Assembly (NCBI RefSeq): GCF_023703795.1
Contig: NZ_CP098518.1
Span: 1,488,001 to 1,552,000 of the forward strand
Length of the DNA stretch: 64,000 nt
Direction: 5' to 3'
From: Haloplanus sp. HW8-1
Lineage (GTDB): Archaea > Halobacteriota > Halobacteria > Halobacteriales > Haloferacaceae
Shown: positions 43,607 through 53,040 of the stretch, piece by piece
How the letters are laid out: every line of letters begins with the position of its first letter
Position numbering within the stretch: the stretch's first letter is position 1
The notes under the pieces: model-generated
Seen by the model: the letters and a program-made list of their open reading frames with translations, nothing else
What the model was told of the DNA's origin: nothing
Databases searched by the model: none
Made by a program: the position numbers and the translations under genes

Positions 43607-44132
43607 AAAAGCGTGTGACGTTCTCGCGGGGATCGAAGCCGGAGCCGGACTCGACGACCACGTCGAGCGGACGGCCCGCCCCCACGTCCCGGAGGTCCGC
43701 TGCGAGGCCGTCGGGGTCGTCGTCCTCGTGGAGGCGGAACGCGTGCGACCGGGCCGTCTCGTCGGCCGGATAGACGGTGAGCTTCGGCCGGCCGAAGTAG
43801 CCACCACGATGGAGGACGACCCGATCGATCGCCTCGTAGTTCAACCAGTAGACGGTGTCGGCCTGTAACAACACCTCGTCGAGGCCGTGGACGTCGTACA
43901 CCTCCTGCATCGCCCCCGCCTCGCGTCGGTGTTTCTTCGTTCCTAGCCCGAACATCGGGGTGATGTAGCTGTACTCGGCGATGTGGAGGCCGTCGCTCGC
44001 GAAGAATAGATCGGCGAGACGCAAGGGGAAGGAGCCGGCCATCCCGAAGTGGACGTGGAGTTCGGTCTCGATGTCGGTCGACGGCAGGTCCTCGAACTCC
44101 TCGACGTCGACCGTCTCGGCGTCAGACGCCAT
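43599..44132 (-). CDS. Conserved-looking soluble protein, unknown function
   Basis: This 177-residue acidic protein starts MASDAETVDVEEFEDLPSTD and has a beta-rich core (HVHFGMAGSFPLRLADLFFA, ITPMFGLGTKKHRREAG). I do not recognise a family. The ATG at 44132 overlaps the upstream membrane-protein stop by 11 bases, suggesting co-translation. It converges with and overlaps the CFI-box gene by eight bases. A PH-like or antitoxin-like fold is possible but unsupported. Confidence 0.72.
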   Translation of the reverse strand: MASDAETVDVEEFEDLPSTDIETELHVHFGMAGSFPLRLADLFFASDGLHIAEYSYITPMFGLGTKKHRREAGAMQEVYDVHGLDEVLLQADTVYWLNYEAIDRVVLHRGGYFGRPKLTVYPADETARSHAFRLHEDDDPDGLAADLRDVGAGRPLDVVVESGSGFDPRENVTRFFS

Positions 44133-44559
44133 TGGCACCCCCACCTTCCGTGCGGTACCCCATGTAGGCAAACAGGAACGCGCCCAGGACGAAGAGTCCC
44201 CCGGTGATACCGTCTATCTCCATGATCGCGTAGATGCCGACGGCGAGACCGACGACGGCGGTGGCGACGGAGGCGCGCAGGCGGAGGGAGTACGACTCAG
44301 TCGGCTCTCCGGTGTGGTCGTCGATGTGGTCCTGTCCGACCCGCCGTTCGGCGACGTACGTGACGATCATCACGGCGAGGCTCACGACCACGATGGCGGT
44401 GCGTGCGCCCGGGGAGAGTTCCGTCCCGTAGGCCCGCTGTAACAGGAGCGGGATGCCGATGGCGATCAGGCCACCGAGATAGACCAAGAGTCGATAAGTG
44501 ACCAAGAACCGCATGAGGGTCCCGAAAGGACGGCCCCGAGACTCCGTTTGGGATGTCAT
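44122..44559 (-). CDS. Four-helix integral membrane protein, unknown function
   Basis: This 145-residue protein has predicted helices at ~24-41, ~53-69, ~92-109 and ~117-135. The polar loop RRVGQDHIDDHTGEPTESYS probably lies on one side of the membrane. There are no catalytic motifs. It overlaps the downstream soluble gene. The unit is 52 bases downstream of the Nramp-like gene's stop, so a transcriptional unit of transporter plus helpers is possible. Confidence 0.72.
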   Translation of the reverse strand: MTSQTESRGRPFGTLMRFLVTYRLLVYLGGLIAIGIPLLLQRAYGTELSPGARTAIVVVSLAVMIVTYVAERRVGQDHIDDHTGEPTESYSLRLRASVATAVVGLAVGIYAIMEIDGITGGLFVLGAFLFAYMGYRTEGGGANGV

Positions 44560-44611
44560 ACCGTCCCGTTGACGACGCCAACAAATAAAAACGGTTGCTC
44601 GGTGGTCGGCG

Positions 44612-46345
44612 TTACGACAGGAAGCCTCTGGCGGTGTCCGCCCCGTCGACGGTGCCCGAGGCGTTCATCTTGGCGGTCGCCGAGCGGTACATCGTGTAGA
44701 TCTGTACGACGAGTGCGAAGACCCACAGTGCGTAGCCGGCCGGTCCGCTCCCGACGACGCCGACCGTGGTCGAGAACGCCGGGAAGTTGAGCCCGTAGGC
44801 TTCCGGCGAGGTGAGTACACCACCGATCAGTAACACGGTGAAGTACCCGAAGAAGCCGGTCGCCCACCACATCGCGATGATGCGACCCCACCCGGGCTGG
44901 GTGTGTTCGGGCAGTCGAGTCGTGTTCAGAATGGTGACGAGCGCGTTGTACGGCCACATCATCGCACCGGCGATGGCGGCACCGATGACCAGTAGGATCC
45001 ACGGTTGTTGGAACTGGGCGAGGATGATGAGAATGCCCCACAGGGTAAACAGGGTGAGCAGACCGAGGAAGACCCGCGAGAGGTCCCAGCCGGCCGAACG
45101 CCCGTATCCCTCGAAGATGATGTCCACGCTGTTGCGGACGAAGGCCTCGAGGATGGCGTACTGCGTGCTAAACAGGGCGATGAAGATCACCACGTACATC
45201 AGCTGCTGCTGGACTGCACCGAGTTGCGGGATAATCACGTCGAGCCACATGTTGATGGCGCCCTGATCCGTGCCGCTGGCGTACTCGGCGGAGATCGTCA
45301 TCGCGACCGTCGCGACGACGAGCAGGCCGATGACGAACGTCAGGAAATGCTCCTGCTGGGTGACCTTCCACCACTGCTTCCACCGGAGGAGGTTCTTCTC
45401 GGTCGGTTCGAACGTGAAGCCGCCGTGAACCTCTTCGGGTTCGGCACCGCGAAGTGGGTTCTTGATGCGGCCCTGGTAGGTGCCCATCCCATATCCCTTC
45501 TCGCGTGCCCAGATGCCCTGTGCGAGGTTGATGTATCCGCCGGCACCCGCGTAGGCGAGGCCGCCGAGGAACGTCGCGATGTCCATGTCCGCCGGGAGCG
45601 CGCCGAAGTTGACCGCACCGCCGGGCACGCTCGCGAACTGGCCGACCGACCCGGCGATGAAGGCCAGGATCACCGCGCCGAAGATGGCGGCGAACATCAT
45701 GGCGAGTTGGGCCTTCTCGATGGCGTTGTAGAGGATGGGGCCGGCCTGGTAGCTCAGCCAGATGATGATCATCGTCGCGACGCCGATGACCGCCCAGTTC
45801 TCGCGGGGGACGATCCCGGTCCAGACGGCGAACACCTCGGATGCGCCGGCCGCCCAGCCGGGCCAGCCGACGTGGAAGAAGCCGGCTACGAGGAAAAACC
45901 ACGGCCAGAAGCTGTTCATCCGGTCGAACGCCCGGAAGATGCTCTCCCCGGTGGCGATCGTCCACCGCTGAATCTCGGTGTTGATGAAAAACTGGGTGAT
46001 AACGCCGACCCAGAACGCCCAGTACAGGCCCCAGCCGTTCTGGGCGACCAGGGTCGGCCAGAACATCGTCTCGCCGCTCCCGAGGGACGCGCCGAGCATG
46101 ATGGCGCTCGGCCCGACGAGGTGGGATACCTTCGGGACCTTGGGCATGTCGTACTTCCGGAAGCCCCACTTGCCGTCGGTCTCCGGATACTCGCTCGTCT
46201 CGGGCGCGACGTCGAGCGCTTCGTAGTCGACGTCACGATACACCGTTGCACGATACTGCTCACCGACCTCCGCGGTCGTGTGGATGTCGTCTTTCGTCAG
46301 ACCACCGTCGGTTTCGACTCGTATTTCGTCGTGGTTGTCTGTCAT
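44612..46345 (-). CDS. Nramp-like membrane transporter
   Basis: This 577-residue protein has a ~75-residue polar N-terminus and about 11 membrane helices with the Nramp/APC fold layout (for example LVGPSAIMLGASLGSGETMF and GGLAYAGAGGYINLAQGIWA). The canonical metal motifs DPGN and MPH are not visible at the equivalent helices; SLGSGE stands where DPGN is expected. It may therefore transport something other than divalent metals. A minus-strand AT-rich TATA candidate lies ~90 bases upstream (46424-46440). No pathway enzyme is adjacent. Confidence 0.8.
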   Translation of the reverse strand: MTDNHDEIRVETDGGLTKDDIHTTAEVGEQYRATVYRDVDYEALDVAPETSEYPETDGKWGFRKYDMPKVPKVSHLVGPSAIMLGASLGSGETMFWPTLVAQNGWGLYWAFWVGVITQFFINTEIQRWTIATGESIFRAFDRMNSFWPWFFLVAGFFHVGWPGWAAGASEVFAVWTGIVPRENWAVIGVATMIIIWLSYQAGPILYNAIEKAQLAMMFAAIFGAVILAFIAGSVGQFASVPGGAVNFGALPADMDIATFLGGLAYAGAGGYINLAQGIWAREKGYGMGTYQGRIKNPLRGAEPEEVHGGFTFEPTEKNLLRWKQWWKVTQQEHFLTFVIGLLVVATVAMTISAEYASGTDQGAINMWLDVIIPQLGAVQQQLMYVVIFIALFSTQYAILEAFVRNSVDIIFEGYGRSAGWDLSRVFLGLLTLFTLWGILIILAQFQQPWILLVIGAAIAGAMMWPYNALVTILNTTRLPEHTQPGWGRIIAMWWATGFFGYFTVLLIGGVLTSPEAYGLNFPAFSTTVGVVGSGPAGYALWVFALVVQIYTMYRSATAKMNASGTVDGADTARGFLS

Positions 46346-46557
46346 TGTCTCCCCTGGTTGGTTGGGATCATACTTCGTGGGTCATGCTACCATCGTCCGT
46401 CCGATCCACGTTATCCAGGTTTGTCATATCATAAATAATCATCGGTGAATGATTGTTGGAGTGTCCTTCACGTCGAAAACTGCACGGAGACGCAGCTACA
46501 CGGTCCGTGGTGGGCACTCGGGGCGATCGAGATTCCGTGGAAAGAACGGACGAGCTA

Positions 46558-46941
46558 TCAGTCGTCAGTGATTCGAACCGTCGCGCCGGCACCGCTCGGG
46601 AGGGCCGACAGGGGGGCGACGTCGGCGAGGCGAGCGACCACGTTCACGGGTGAGGCTGCCCGGGGCGTGGCGTCGGTGCTCGCCGGCGTCGGACCCCAGA
46701 ACAGACACAGGGCCGAGCCCTGTGGCCAGTAGGCGATGGTTCCGGGGTCGACCGCCACACGGGGGTCCTCCGCGTCCACGTCGACGGGAACGCGAAAGTA
46801 GAGTTCGTCGCCCCAACGTGTGGCCTCCCCCTCGACGGGAAGGGCATCCGCGAGAGCCCGCCGGGTCTCGGGGCTTTCCTCGGCCCACGTGGCATCGATC
46901 TCGGTCCCGTTGACGGTGACGACGAAATCGGCTTCCGACAT
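46558..46941 (-). CDS. Cyclophilin-like fold protein
   Basis: This 127-residue protein starts MSEADFVVTVNGTEIDATWA and has an eight-strand barrel pattern with GDELYFRVPVDVD and IAYWPQGSALCLFWGPTP. It resembles the DUF3830/TM1367-type cyclophilin-like proteins, which lack proven isomerase activity. The start at 46941 removes 14 upstream residues that do not match the fold. Its position, with the same strand as but 212 bases from the transporter, gives no clear partner. Confidence 0.82.
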   Translation of the reverse strand: MSEADFVVTVNGTEIDATWAEESPETRRALADALPVEGEATRWGDELYFRVPVDVDAEDPRVAVDPGTIAYWPQGSALCLFWGPTPASTDATPRAASPVNVVARLADVAPLSALPSGAGATVRITDD

Positions 46942-47018
46942 GGTGTCGAGGGTCGTCACGGGGAAATATATATCCTCGGGCAACCGGAGGGGAGCCGAAG
47001 CGTCGACCCGGTACGCCG

Positions 47019-50000
47019 TCAGTCCACCGCGGCCGCGAGTTTCTCGACCGGATGTGGGGGGTGGTCGTCGTACTCGTCGCCCAACTGTGACCGACAGGAG
47101 GCGCCCGGGGCGGTCACCTCCTCGCCCGGGCTCTCTTCGACCGCCTCGAACAGGAGGCTGCCGATGGCCTGGGAGATGTCGTAATGCTCCTCGTGGTACC
47201 CGAACGAACCGGCCATCCCACAGCAGGTCGTATCGAGCGGGTCGACCTCGTAGCCCGCACCCTGCAACACGCCGAGTGCGTGGTGGTCCTTGTTCGTCGC
47301 CTTCTGGTTGCAGTGGCCGTGGTAGGATAGGGAGGTCCGCGGGGTTTCGAACTCGACCGTGCCGGTCAGCCCGGTCACGTCGGCGTACTCCATGACGCCG
47401 TAGGCGGCGTCGGCCACCGTCTCGACGGCCGGTCCCGAGAGAAGGTCGCGGTACTCGTCCTGGAACATGACCGCGTCCGAGGGCTCGACGAACACGACCG
47501 ACCAGCCGTCCTCGACGGTCTCGTGGAGCGCCGCGACGTTCTTTTCCGCGCGGTCACGACAGAGGTCGAGCATTCCCGAGGAGAAAGCCGCACGTCCCGA
47601 GGGCGCCACGTCGTCCGGGATTCGGACGAACACGTTCGCGGCCTCGAGCACCTCGACCGCCGCCTTCCCCGCGTCGGGATAGATGTAGTTGGTGTAGGTA
47701 TCGGGGAAGAGCAACACCTGATCCTCGGCGTCGCTGGGGGCGACCCGACAGCGACCGCGGCGCTCGAACCACGCTTCCAGGCTCTCGCTCGCGAAGGTCG
47801 GGAGTTCCCGCTCGCGGGAGATTCCGATGGCCGCCTCCATCACGGCACGCGCACCGGGGATCTTCGGCGCGAGGTTCGAGACCGGAGACAACATCGACCC
47901 GAGCTTCGAGAGCGTGTCGATGTTGGCGAAGACGCGCTCACGGAGGCTGACGCCCTCCTCCTGGTGGTACTGGTGTTTGACCTCCGTCTTCAACTTCGCC
48001 ATGTCGACGCCGGTCGGACAGTCGCTCTTACAGCCCTTGCAGCCGACACAGAGGTCCATGACTTCCTCCTGGAAACGCTCCGAGTAGATCTCGTCCTCGT
48101 CGAGTTCGCCGCTGATCGCCGCCCGGAGCAGGTTCGCGCGGCCGCGGGTGGTCTGGATCTCCTCCTCGGACGCGCGGTAGGTCGGACACATCACCTCGGA
48201 GTCCGTCTGGCGGCAGGTCCCACAGCCGTTACAGAGTTCGACGAGGTGTGAGAAGCCGCCCTCGTTCTCGAAGTCGAGGGCGGTCTGGGGTTCGACCGAC
48301 TGATAGTCGGCGCCGTAGCGGAGGTTCTCCCGCATATCGGCGCCGACGCCGCGTTCGGAGTCGGGACCGACGTCCTCTGGCCCCGCCCGGTAGACGACGT
48401 TGCCCGGATGCATCTGCCAGTCGGGATCGAACGCCGTCTTCAGTTCCTTGAACGCCGTCCAGAGCTCTTCGCCGTACATCTTGGGGGTGAACTCCGTGCG
48501 CGCCATCCCGTCGCCGTGTTCGCCCGAGAACGACCCGTGGTGTTCGAGCACCAGATCGGTCACGTCCTCCGTGATCGAGTGCATCTTCTGGATCCCTTCG
48601 TCCTCTTTGAGGTTGAGGATCGGGCGGATGTGGAGCGTCCCGCTCCCGGCGTGGGCGAAGTAGGCCGCGGAGGTGCCGTGGTCCTCGAGCACCTCCTCGA
48701 ACTCGAAGACGTACTCGGCCAGTTCCTCGGGGGGTACCGTCGCGTCCTCGATGAACGGGTACGGCTTGGGGTCGCCTTCCATCCCCATCAGCAGGGGGAT
48801 GGCGGCCTTGCGGAGCTTCCAGATGTCGGCCTGATCCGCCTCGGTGTAGGCCTCGACGGCGTGGAAGGCGTCGCCGTTCTCGACGAAGTAGTCGTTGGTC
48901 TCGGCGATGGCCGCCTCGAAGTCGTCGACGAGTTCCGAGTCGAACTCCAACATCAGCGCGGCCGTCGTCCCCTCGGGGATCACGTCGACGTACTGGGCGT
49001 ACTCCGTCGAGTCGGCGGCGAGTTGGAACACTTCGTCGTCCATCAACTCCACCGCGCCCACGTCGAACTGGAGCGCCTCGGGTACCGCCTCCATCGTCTC
49101 GACGAGGTCGTCGAAACAGTAGAGCACCAACGCCGTCTCCTCGGGCAGGGTGACGAGCGACACCTCTGCCTCGACGATGACGCCGAGGGTCCCCTCGGCG
49201 CCGACAAGGAGTTTGGAGAGGTTGATGACCTCCTCGCCCGCGTCGTTCTCGTAGATGACCTTCTGGAGGTTGTAGCCCGACACCGACCGCTTGAGGTCGG
49301 GATACTTCTCTTCGATCTCCGCCTCGTGATCTTCGACGAGTCGGCGAACCGTCTCGTAGATGTCCGCTTCCAGGCCGTCGCCGGCGACCTTCTCGTCCCA
49401 CTCGTCGCTGTCGAGGACGATCTCCTCGGTGTGGATCAGCGACCCGTCCGCGAGTACCACGTCCAGTTCCTCGGTGTAGGCGTCGGTGATGCCGTAGCGA
49501 ACCGAGTGGGCACCCGTGGAGTTGTTACCGATACCGCCCACGACCGTCGACCGGTTCGAGGACGCCGGATCCGGCGCGAACTTCAGGCCGTACTGCTCGA
49601 GGTGAGTGTCGAGGTGGTCCTGCACGACGCCGGGCTGGACCACCGCCCGCTGGCCGTCCGGATCGACGTCGACGATGTCGTCCATGTAGCGCGTGAAGTC
49701 GATGACGACACAGCCCGGGCCGACCGTCTGGCCGCCGAGTGAGGACCCCGTCCCACGGGGTAGAATCGGGACGCCGTGTTCGGCCGCTGTCTCGACGGTA
49801 TGCTGAACGTCGTCGACCGTCTTCGGCAACACGACGCCCGCCGGCTTCGCCTGGTAGATGCTGCCGTCGGTCGCGTAGAGCACCTGTGCGTACTCGTCGA
49901 AGGAAACGTCCCCTTGGACCCCCGAGCGTAAGTCCTCGGCCAACGCCCGGTACTCCTCGGCGTCCGGGTGTTCGTGCCCCAACGAACCCGCCGAAGTCTC

Positions 50001-50030
50001 TAATCCCGTTGATCGTTCATCAATGGCCAT
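47019..50030 (-). CDS. Fused FAD-binding dehydrogenase and Fe-S oxidoreductase (GlcD-GlcF / D-lactate dehydrogenase type)
   Basis: This 1003-residue protein joins a PCMH-type FAD domain (PILPRGTGSSLGGQTVG, ~96; ~50-470) to a GlcF-like domain. The two 4Fe-4S motifs are CNGCGTCRQTDSEVMCPTY (~597) and CVGCKGCKSDCPTG (~660). The CCG-domain motif CCGMAGSFGYHEEHYD is near ~940. Such proteins oxidise D-2-hydroxyacids and pass electrons to quinone. The ATG at 50030 begins MAIDERSTGLE. D-lactate or glycolate is likely, but the substrate is not settled by sequence. Confidence 0.93.
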   Translation of the reverse strand: MAIDERSTGLETSAGSLGHEHPDAEEYRALAEDLRSGVQGDVSFDEYAQVLYATDGSIYQAKPAGVVLPKTVDDVQHTVETAAEHGVPILPRGTGSSLGGQTVGPGCVVIDFTRYMDDIVDVDPDGQRAVVQPGVVQDHLDTHLEQYGLKFAPDPASSNRSTVVGGIGNNSTGAHSVRYGITDAYTEELDVVLADGSLIHTEEIVLDSDEWDEKVAGDGLEADIYETVRRLVEDHEAEIEEKYPDLKRSVSGYNLQKVIYENDAGEEVINLSKLLVGAEGTLGVIVEAEVSLVTLPEETALVLYCFDDLVETMEAVPEALQFDVGAVELMDDEVFQLAADSTEYAQYVDVIPEGTTAALMLEFDSELVDDFEAAIAETNDYFVENGDAFHAVEAYTEADQADIWKLRKAAIPLLMGMEGDPKPYPFIEDATVPPEELAEYVFEFEEVLEDHGTSAAYFAHAGSGTLHIRPILNLKEDEGIQKMHSITEDVTDLVLEHHGSFSGEHGDGMARTEFTPKMYGEELWTAFKELKTAFDPDWQMHPGNVVYRAGPEDVGPDSERGVGADMRENLRYGADYQSVEPQTALDFENEGGFSHLVELCNGCGTCRQTDSEVMCPTYRASEEEIQTTRGRANLLRAAISGELDEDEIYSERFQEEVMDLCVGCKGCKSDCPTGVDMAKLKTEVKHQYHQEEGVSLRERVFANIDTLSKLGSMLSPVSNLAPKIPGARAVMEAAIGISRERELPTFASESLEAWFERRGRCRVAPSDAEDQVLLFPDTYTNYIYPDAGKAAVEVLEAANVFVRIPDDVAPSGRAAFSSGMLDLCRDRAEKNVAALHETVEDGWSVVFVEPSDAVMFQDEYRDLLSGPAVETVADAAYGVMEYADVTGLTGTVEFETPRTSLSYHGHCNQKATNKDHHALGVLQGAGYEVDPLDTTCCGMAGSFGYHEEHYDISQAIGSLLFEAVEESPGEEVTAPGASCRSQLGDEYDDHPPHPVEKLAAAVD

Positions 50031-50232
50031 GCCTCTCACACCGGACTGACCCGATTTAACTCCTGCGCTGCCGTATCGGCGGCTACGTGTCGCTATCCGG
50101 CGTTTAACACGAACGTTCGGCGCAAACGCGGTATCCGTAACGTGCCACACGACCGATCACGCGAGCCGACCCGGACCGAGTGCAACCCGTGTCGGCAGCG
50201 GGGCCGCCCGCGGTCCATGGCTCGGCGGACGC

Positions 50233-51156
50233 CTACAGATACGATTTGTCGATGCCCGCACCGACCGTGTAGTTCGGGTCGACCATGTTGCCGAGGCGGA
50301 CCTGTCCGACCTGCGTCAGGAGCATGTACGCCTCCATCTCGTCGAAGCCGTAGTCGTCGGCCAGCCACGCCACCAGATCGGCGTAGGCGGTGCGCGCGGC
50401 GTCCTCCATCGGGCGGGCGCTCCCGACGCTCATCACGAAGTCCTCGGACTCCAGGCGTGGCCACTCCAGGTCCCAGTCCTCGACGACGTCGACCGTGATC
50501 GTGGTCGTGGTCGGAATCTCGATGGCGACCCCACAGAGTTCGCCGTCCCCTTGGGCCGCGTGACAGTCGCCGAGGTAGAGATACCCACCCTCTACCTCGA
50601 CCGGGAGGTAGATCGTGTTCCCGGGACGCACGTCGGGGAGGTCCATGTTGCCGCCGTGTTTGAACGGCGTCAGCGCGTTCACCGAGTCGATCCGGGGCGA
50701 CGTGCCGATGGTGCCGACGAACGGTTCGTAAGGGATGGTAATGTCGTCGTCCCAGACCGTCCCCTCGGTCGTGACGCGCAGTTTCTTCACGATTTCGGGC
50801 AGCGGATCGTGGAGCATCGCGGTCCGGTCCGTCGCCGAGAGCCCGCCGAAGTACGGAACCGTACAGGTCGTGCCGCGGGGCTGTGGCCCCCGCGGTTCGA
50901 TGCGCTCGATGGTGACCGCCAGCGCGTCGCCGGGCGTCGCCCCCGCGACGGTGATGGGACCGTTCTGTGGGTTGTGGCCCTCCCCGAGGACTTCGCTCGG
51001 CAGGTCGTCCTCCGTCTCGATGGCTCCCTCGAAGGCGTCCTCGGTCTCCACTGCGACGGTGTCGCCAGGCTCGATCTCCAACACCGGCTCGGCGTACGGG
51101 CCGACGGTGTAGTGGTACTCACCCTGCTTCGCCGCCGTGAGTTCGTGTGCAGTCAC
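50233..51156 (-). CDS. Acetamidase/formamidase family protein
   Basis: This 307-residue enzyme matches the FmdA_AmdA family: TIYLPVEVEGGYLYLGDCHA, AAQGDGELCGVAIE and VGSARPMEDAARTAYADLV are its signatures. It hydrolyses short amides to ammonia and acid, a nitrogen-acquisition role. The start MTAHELTAAKQGEYHYTVGP is normal. It lies alone, flanked by ~200-base gaps. No transporter or regulator is adjacent. Confidence 0.92.
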   Translation of the reverse strand: MTAHELTAAKQGEYHYTVGPYAEPVLEIEPGDTVAVETEDAFEGAIETEDDLPSEVLGEGHNPQNGPITVAGATPGDALAVTIERIEPRGPQPRGTTCTVPYFGGLSATDRTAMLHDPLPEIVKKLRVTTEGTVWDDDITIPYEPFVGTIGTSPRIDSVNALTPFKHGGNMDLPDVRPGNTIYLPVEVEGGYLYLGDCHAAQGDGELCGVAIEIPTTTTITVDVVEDWDLEWPRLESEDFVMSVGSARPMEDAARTAYADLVAWLADDYGFDEMEAYMLLTQVGQVRLGNMVDPNYTVGAGIDKSYL

Positions 51157-51351
51157 GTCCGCTCTCTCTTCTCCAGCGGAACTTAAAATGATATCACGGT
51201 GACGCGAGGGAGACGGTACCGCCCGGATCGTCGCCCACGTGGGCGGTTCCGGCGAGTGGCTCCGTCACGGCCGACTCCGTTGCTCCCGCGGCGGTGGGTC
51301 GCGGGGCGACTGCGAATCTTTTTGTCGGCGGGGGGCCCTCCCTTGGACGGA

Positions 51352-51720
51352 ATGAGCCTGCTTCACGTCTGTCTGAACGTCGCCGACGCGGCGGAATCGA
51401 TCGCGTTCTACGAGCAGTTCGGCTTCGAGGAATCGTGGTCGTTCGTGACGCCCGACGGCGAGACGGAAAACCGCTACGTCGCCGACGAGAACGGCATGGA
51501 GATCCAGCTCTCCGAAACCGCCGGTGAAACCGAGTTCGACGAGGGCACCGCCTGGGACCACCTCGCCGTCGTCGTCGACGACGTCGACGCCGTCTTCGAG
51601 GGGATCGACCACTACGGCGTCGTCGAGGAACCCGGCGATCAGCCCGCGGCCGGGGCACGCACCGCGTTCGTCGAGGACCCGGACGGTCACGTCGTCGAAC
51701 TCGTCGAGCCGCTGGAGTAG
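51352..51720 (+). CDS. VOC family (glyoxalase/bleomycin resistance-like) protein
   Basis: This 122-residue protein has two beta-alpha-beta-beta-beta units with metal-binding residues in LLHVCLNVADAAES (~3) and WDHLAVVVDDVD (~70), plus the C-terminal FVEDPDGHVVELVEP. The expected length and glutamate suggest a glyoxalase I or dioxygenase-type fold. The ATG at 51352 is clear. Substrate unknown. Confidence 0.9.
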   Translation: MSLLHVCLNVADAAESIAFYEQFGFEESWSFVTPDGETENRYVADENGMEIQLSETAGETEFDEGTAWDHLAVVVDDVDAVFEGIDHYGVVEEPGDQPAAGARTAFVEDPDGHVVELVEPLE

Positions 51721-51948
51721 GGCGCGCCCGAGCGGTCGTCGCGGAAGGGGCGTCGCGAGGCCGTCTCCTGTACGCGGTGTGTCTACACGGCGTTCTACAG
51801 GGGACGCCGGCCGAACGAGGTGGTCGACCTGTTCGTCGGCTGACCGCGCGTGGCTCGCGTACCGCAGACTCATGCCGTCGACGGAACGACGAGAGCGGTG
51901 GCTGTCCGGTCGAGCCGAACCAATAACGGGAGTCGAGGGAACGCCGAT

Positions 51949-52863
51949 CTAGAGGACGCCGGCGGCCCGTGCCTTGTCGACGATGTCCTGAGCCATCTTG
52001 TTGGTGGCCTCGTCGACCATCTGGCCGTCGACGGAGACGGCGCCTTTGCCCTCTTCCATCGCCTCGGCGTAGGCTTCGACGATGCGCTCGGCGCGTTCGG
52101 CGACCTCCGGATCGGGCGCGAACACTTCGTTGCCGAGTTCGATCTGACTCGGGTGGATGGCCCACTTGCCGTCACAGCCGATCATGTTGGCGCGCTCCGC
52201 GGACGTACGGAAGCCCTCGGGGTCGTCGATGTCGGCGTACGGGCCGTCCAGACAGGGCAGGCCGGCGCTTTTCGCCGCGGCGTTACACTCCGAGAGCGCG
52301 TGGTGCCAGTAGTGGCCGGGGTACTCCGGGAACTGGCCGATGTCCAGTCCGGGCGTCCCCATCGCGGCGGAGTAGTCGCCGGGGCCGAAGATGATCGAGG
52401 AGAGTCGATCCGAGGAGTGGGCGATCTCGTGGACGTTGTGCATCCCCTCGCCGTCCTCGATCTGGGGTTCGAGACCGATGCGCCCGACCTCCAGGCCGTT
52501 GTTCTCCTCGACCTGCGTGAGGAGGTTCGCGACCGTGTGGACGTCGCTCGGCCCCGCGACCTTCGGGATGATGATGTCGTCGATATACTCGCCCGCCTGA
52601 CCGACGACCTCGATGATGTCGTCGTACCACCACTTGGTGTCGATGCCGTTCATCCGGAACGACAGGATCTTCTCGGACCAGTCGTGTGTTTTGGCTGCCT
52701 CGACGAGCGGTTCGCGGGCGTCGGCTTTCGCGTTCGGCGCCACGGAGTCCTCTAGGTCGAGGAAGACCTCGTCGGCGTCACTCCGCGACGCGCTCTCCAT
52801 GAAGTCGGGATCGCTGGCCGGCGTCGCGAGTTGCGTCCGCCGGAGTTCTACGTCTTCAGACAT
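51949..52863 (-). CDS. HpcH/HpaI aldolase (CitE-like acyl-CoA lyase)
   Basis: This 304-residue lyase has the CitE-family TIM barrel: DEVFLDLEDSVAPN (~30), LSFRMNGIDTKW (~68), GLEPQIEDGEGM (~125; Mg2+ Glu) and DGKWAIHPSQIELGNEVFAP (~230). Related haloarchaeal enzymes cleave malyl-CoA or citramalyl-CoA. The ATG at 52863 gives MSEDVELRRTQLATPASD. It is divergent from IMP dehydrogenase. Whether it takes part in the methylaspartate cycle or methylmalyl-CoA breakdown cannot be told here. Confidence 0.87.
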   Translation of the reverse strand: MSEDVELRRTQLATPASDPDFMESASRSDADEVFLDLEDSVAPNAKADAREPLVEAAKTHDWSEKILSFRMNGIDTKWWYDDIIEVVGQAGEYIDDIIIPKVAGPSDVHTVANLLTQVEENNGLEVGRIGLEPQIEDGEGMHNVHEIAHSSDRLSSIIFGPGDYSAAMGTPGLDIGQFPEYPGHYWHHALSECNAAAKSAGLPCLDGPYADIDDPEGFRTSAERANMIGCDGKWAIHPSQIELGNEVFAPDPEVAERAERIVEAYAEAMEEGKGAVSVDGQMVDEATNKMAQDIVDKARAAGVL

Positions 52864-53040
52864 TGTTTCCACCACACATAGTGGCCGGTCGCCACCAAAT
52901 AAAGATTCCTCAGTCAGCGTGTTTTCGACAATCGACGAACACTGTCGGTGTTGTCTCCCCGATGACCGTCCCTGGAGGCGTCGAGTGACCGCCACACCGC
53001 GACTCGCAACGCTTTTCCGGTCGGCGGGACGACCGATTAC

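Noticed and set aside
45005-46438. 477-codon open frame on the plus strand
   Set aside because: It mirrors the Nramp-like transporter; its translation is a charged, low-complexity sequence without motifs.
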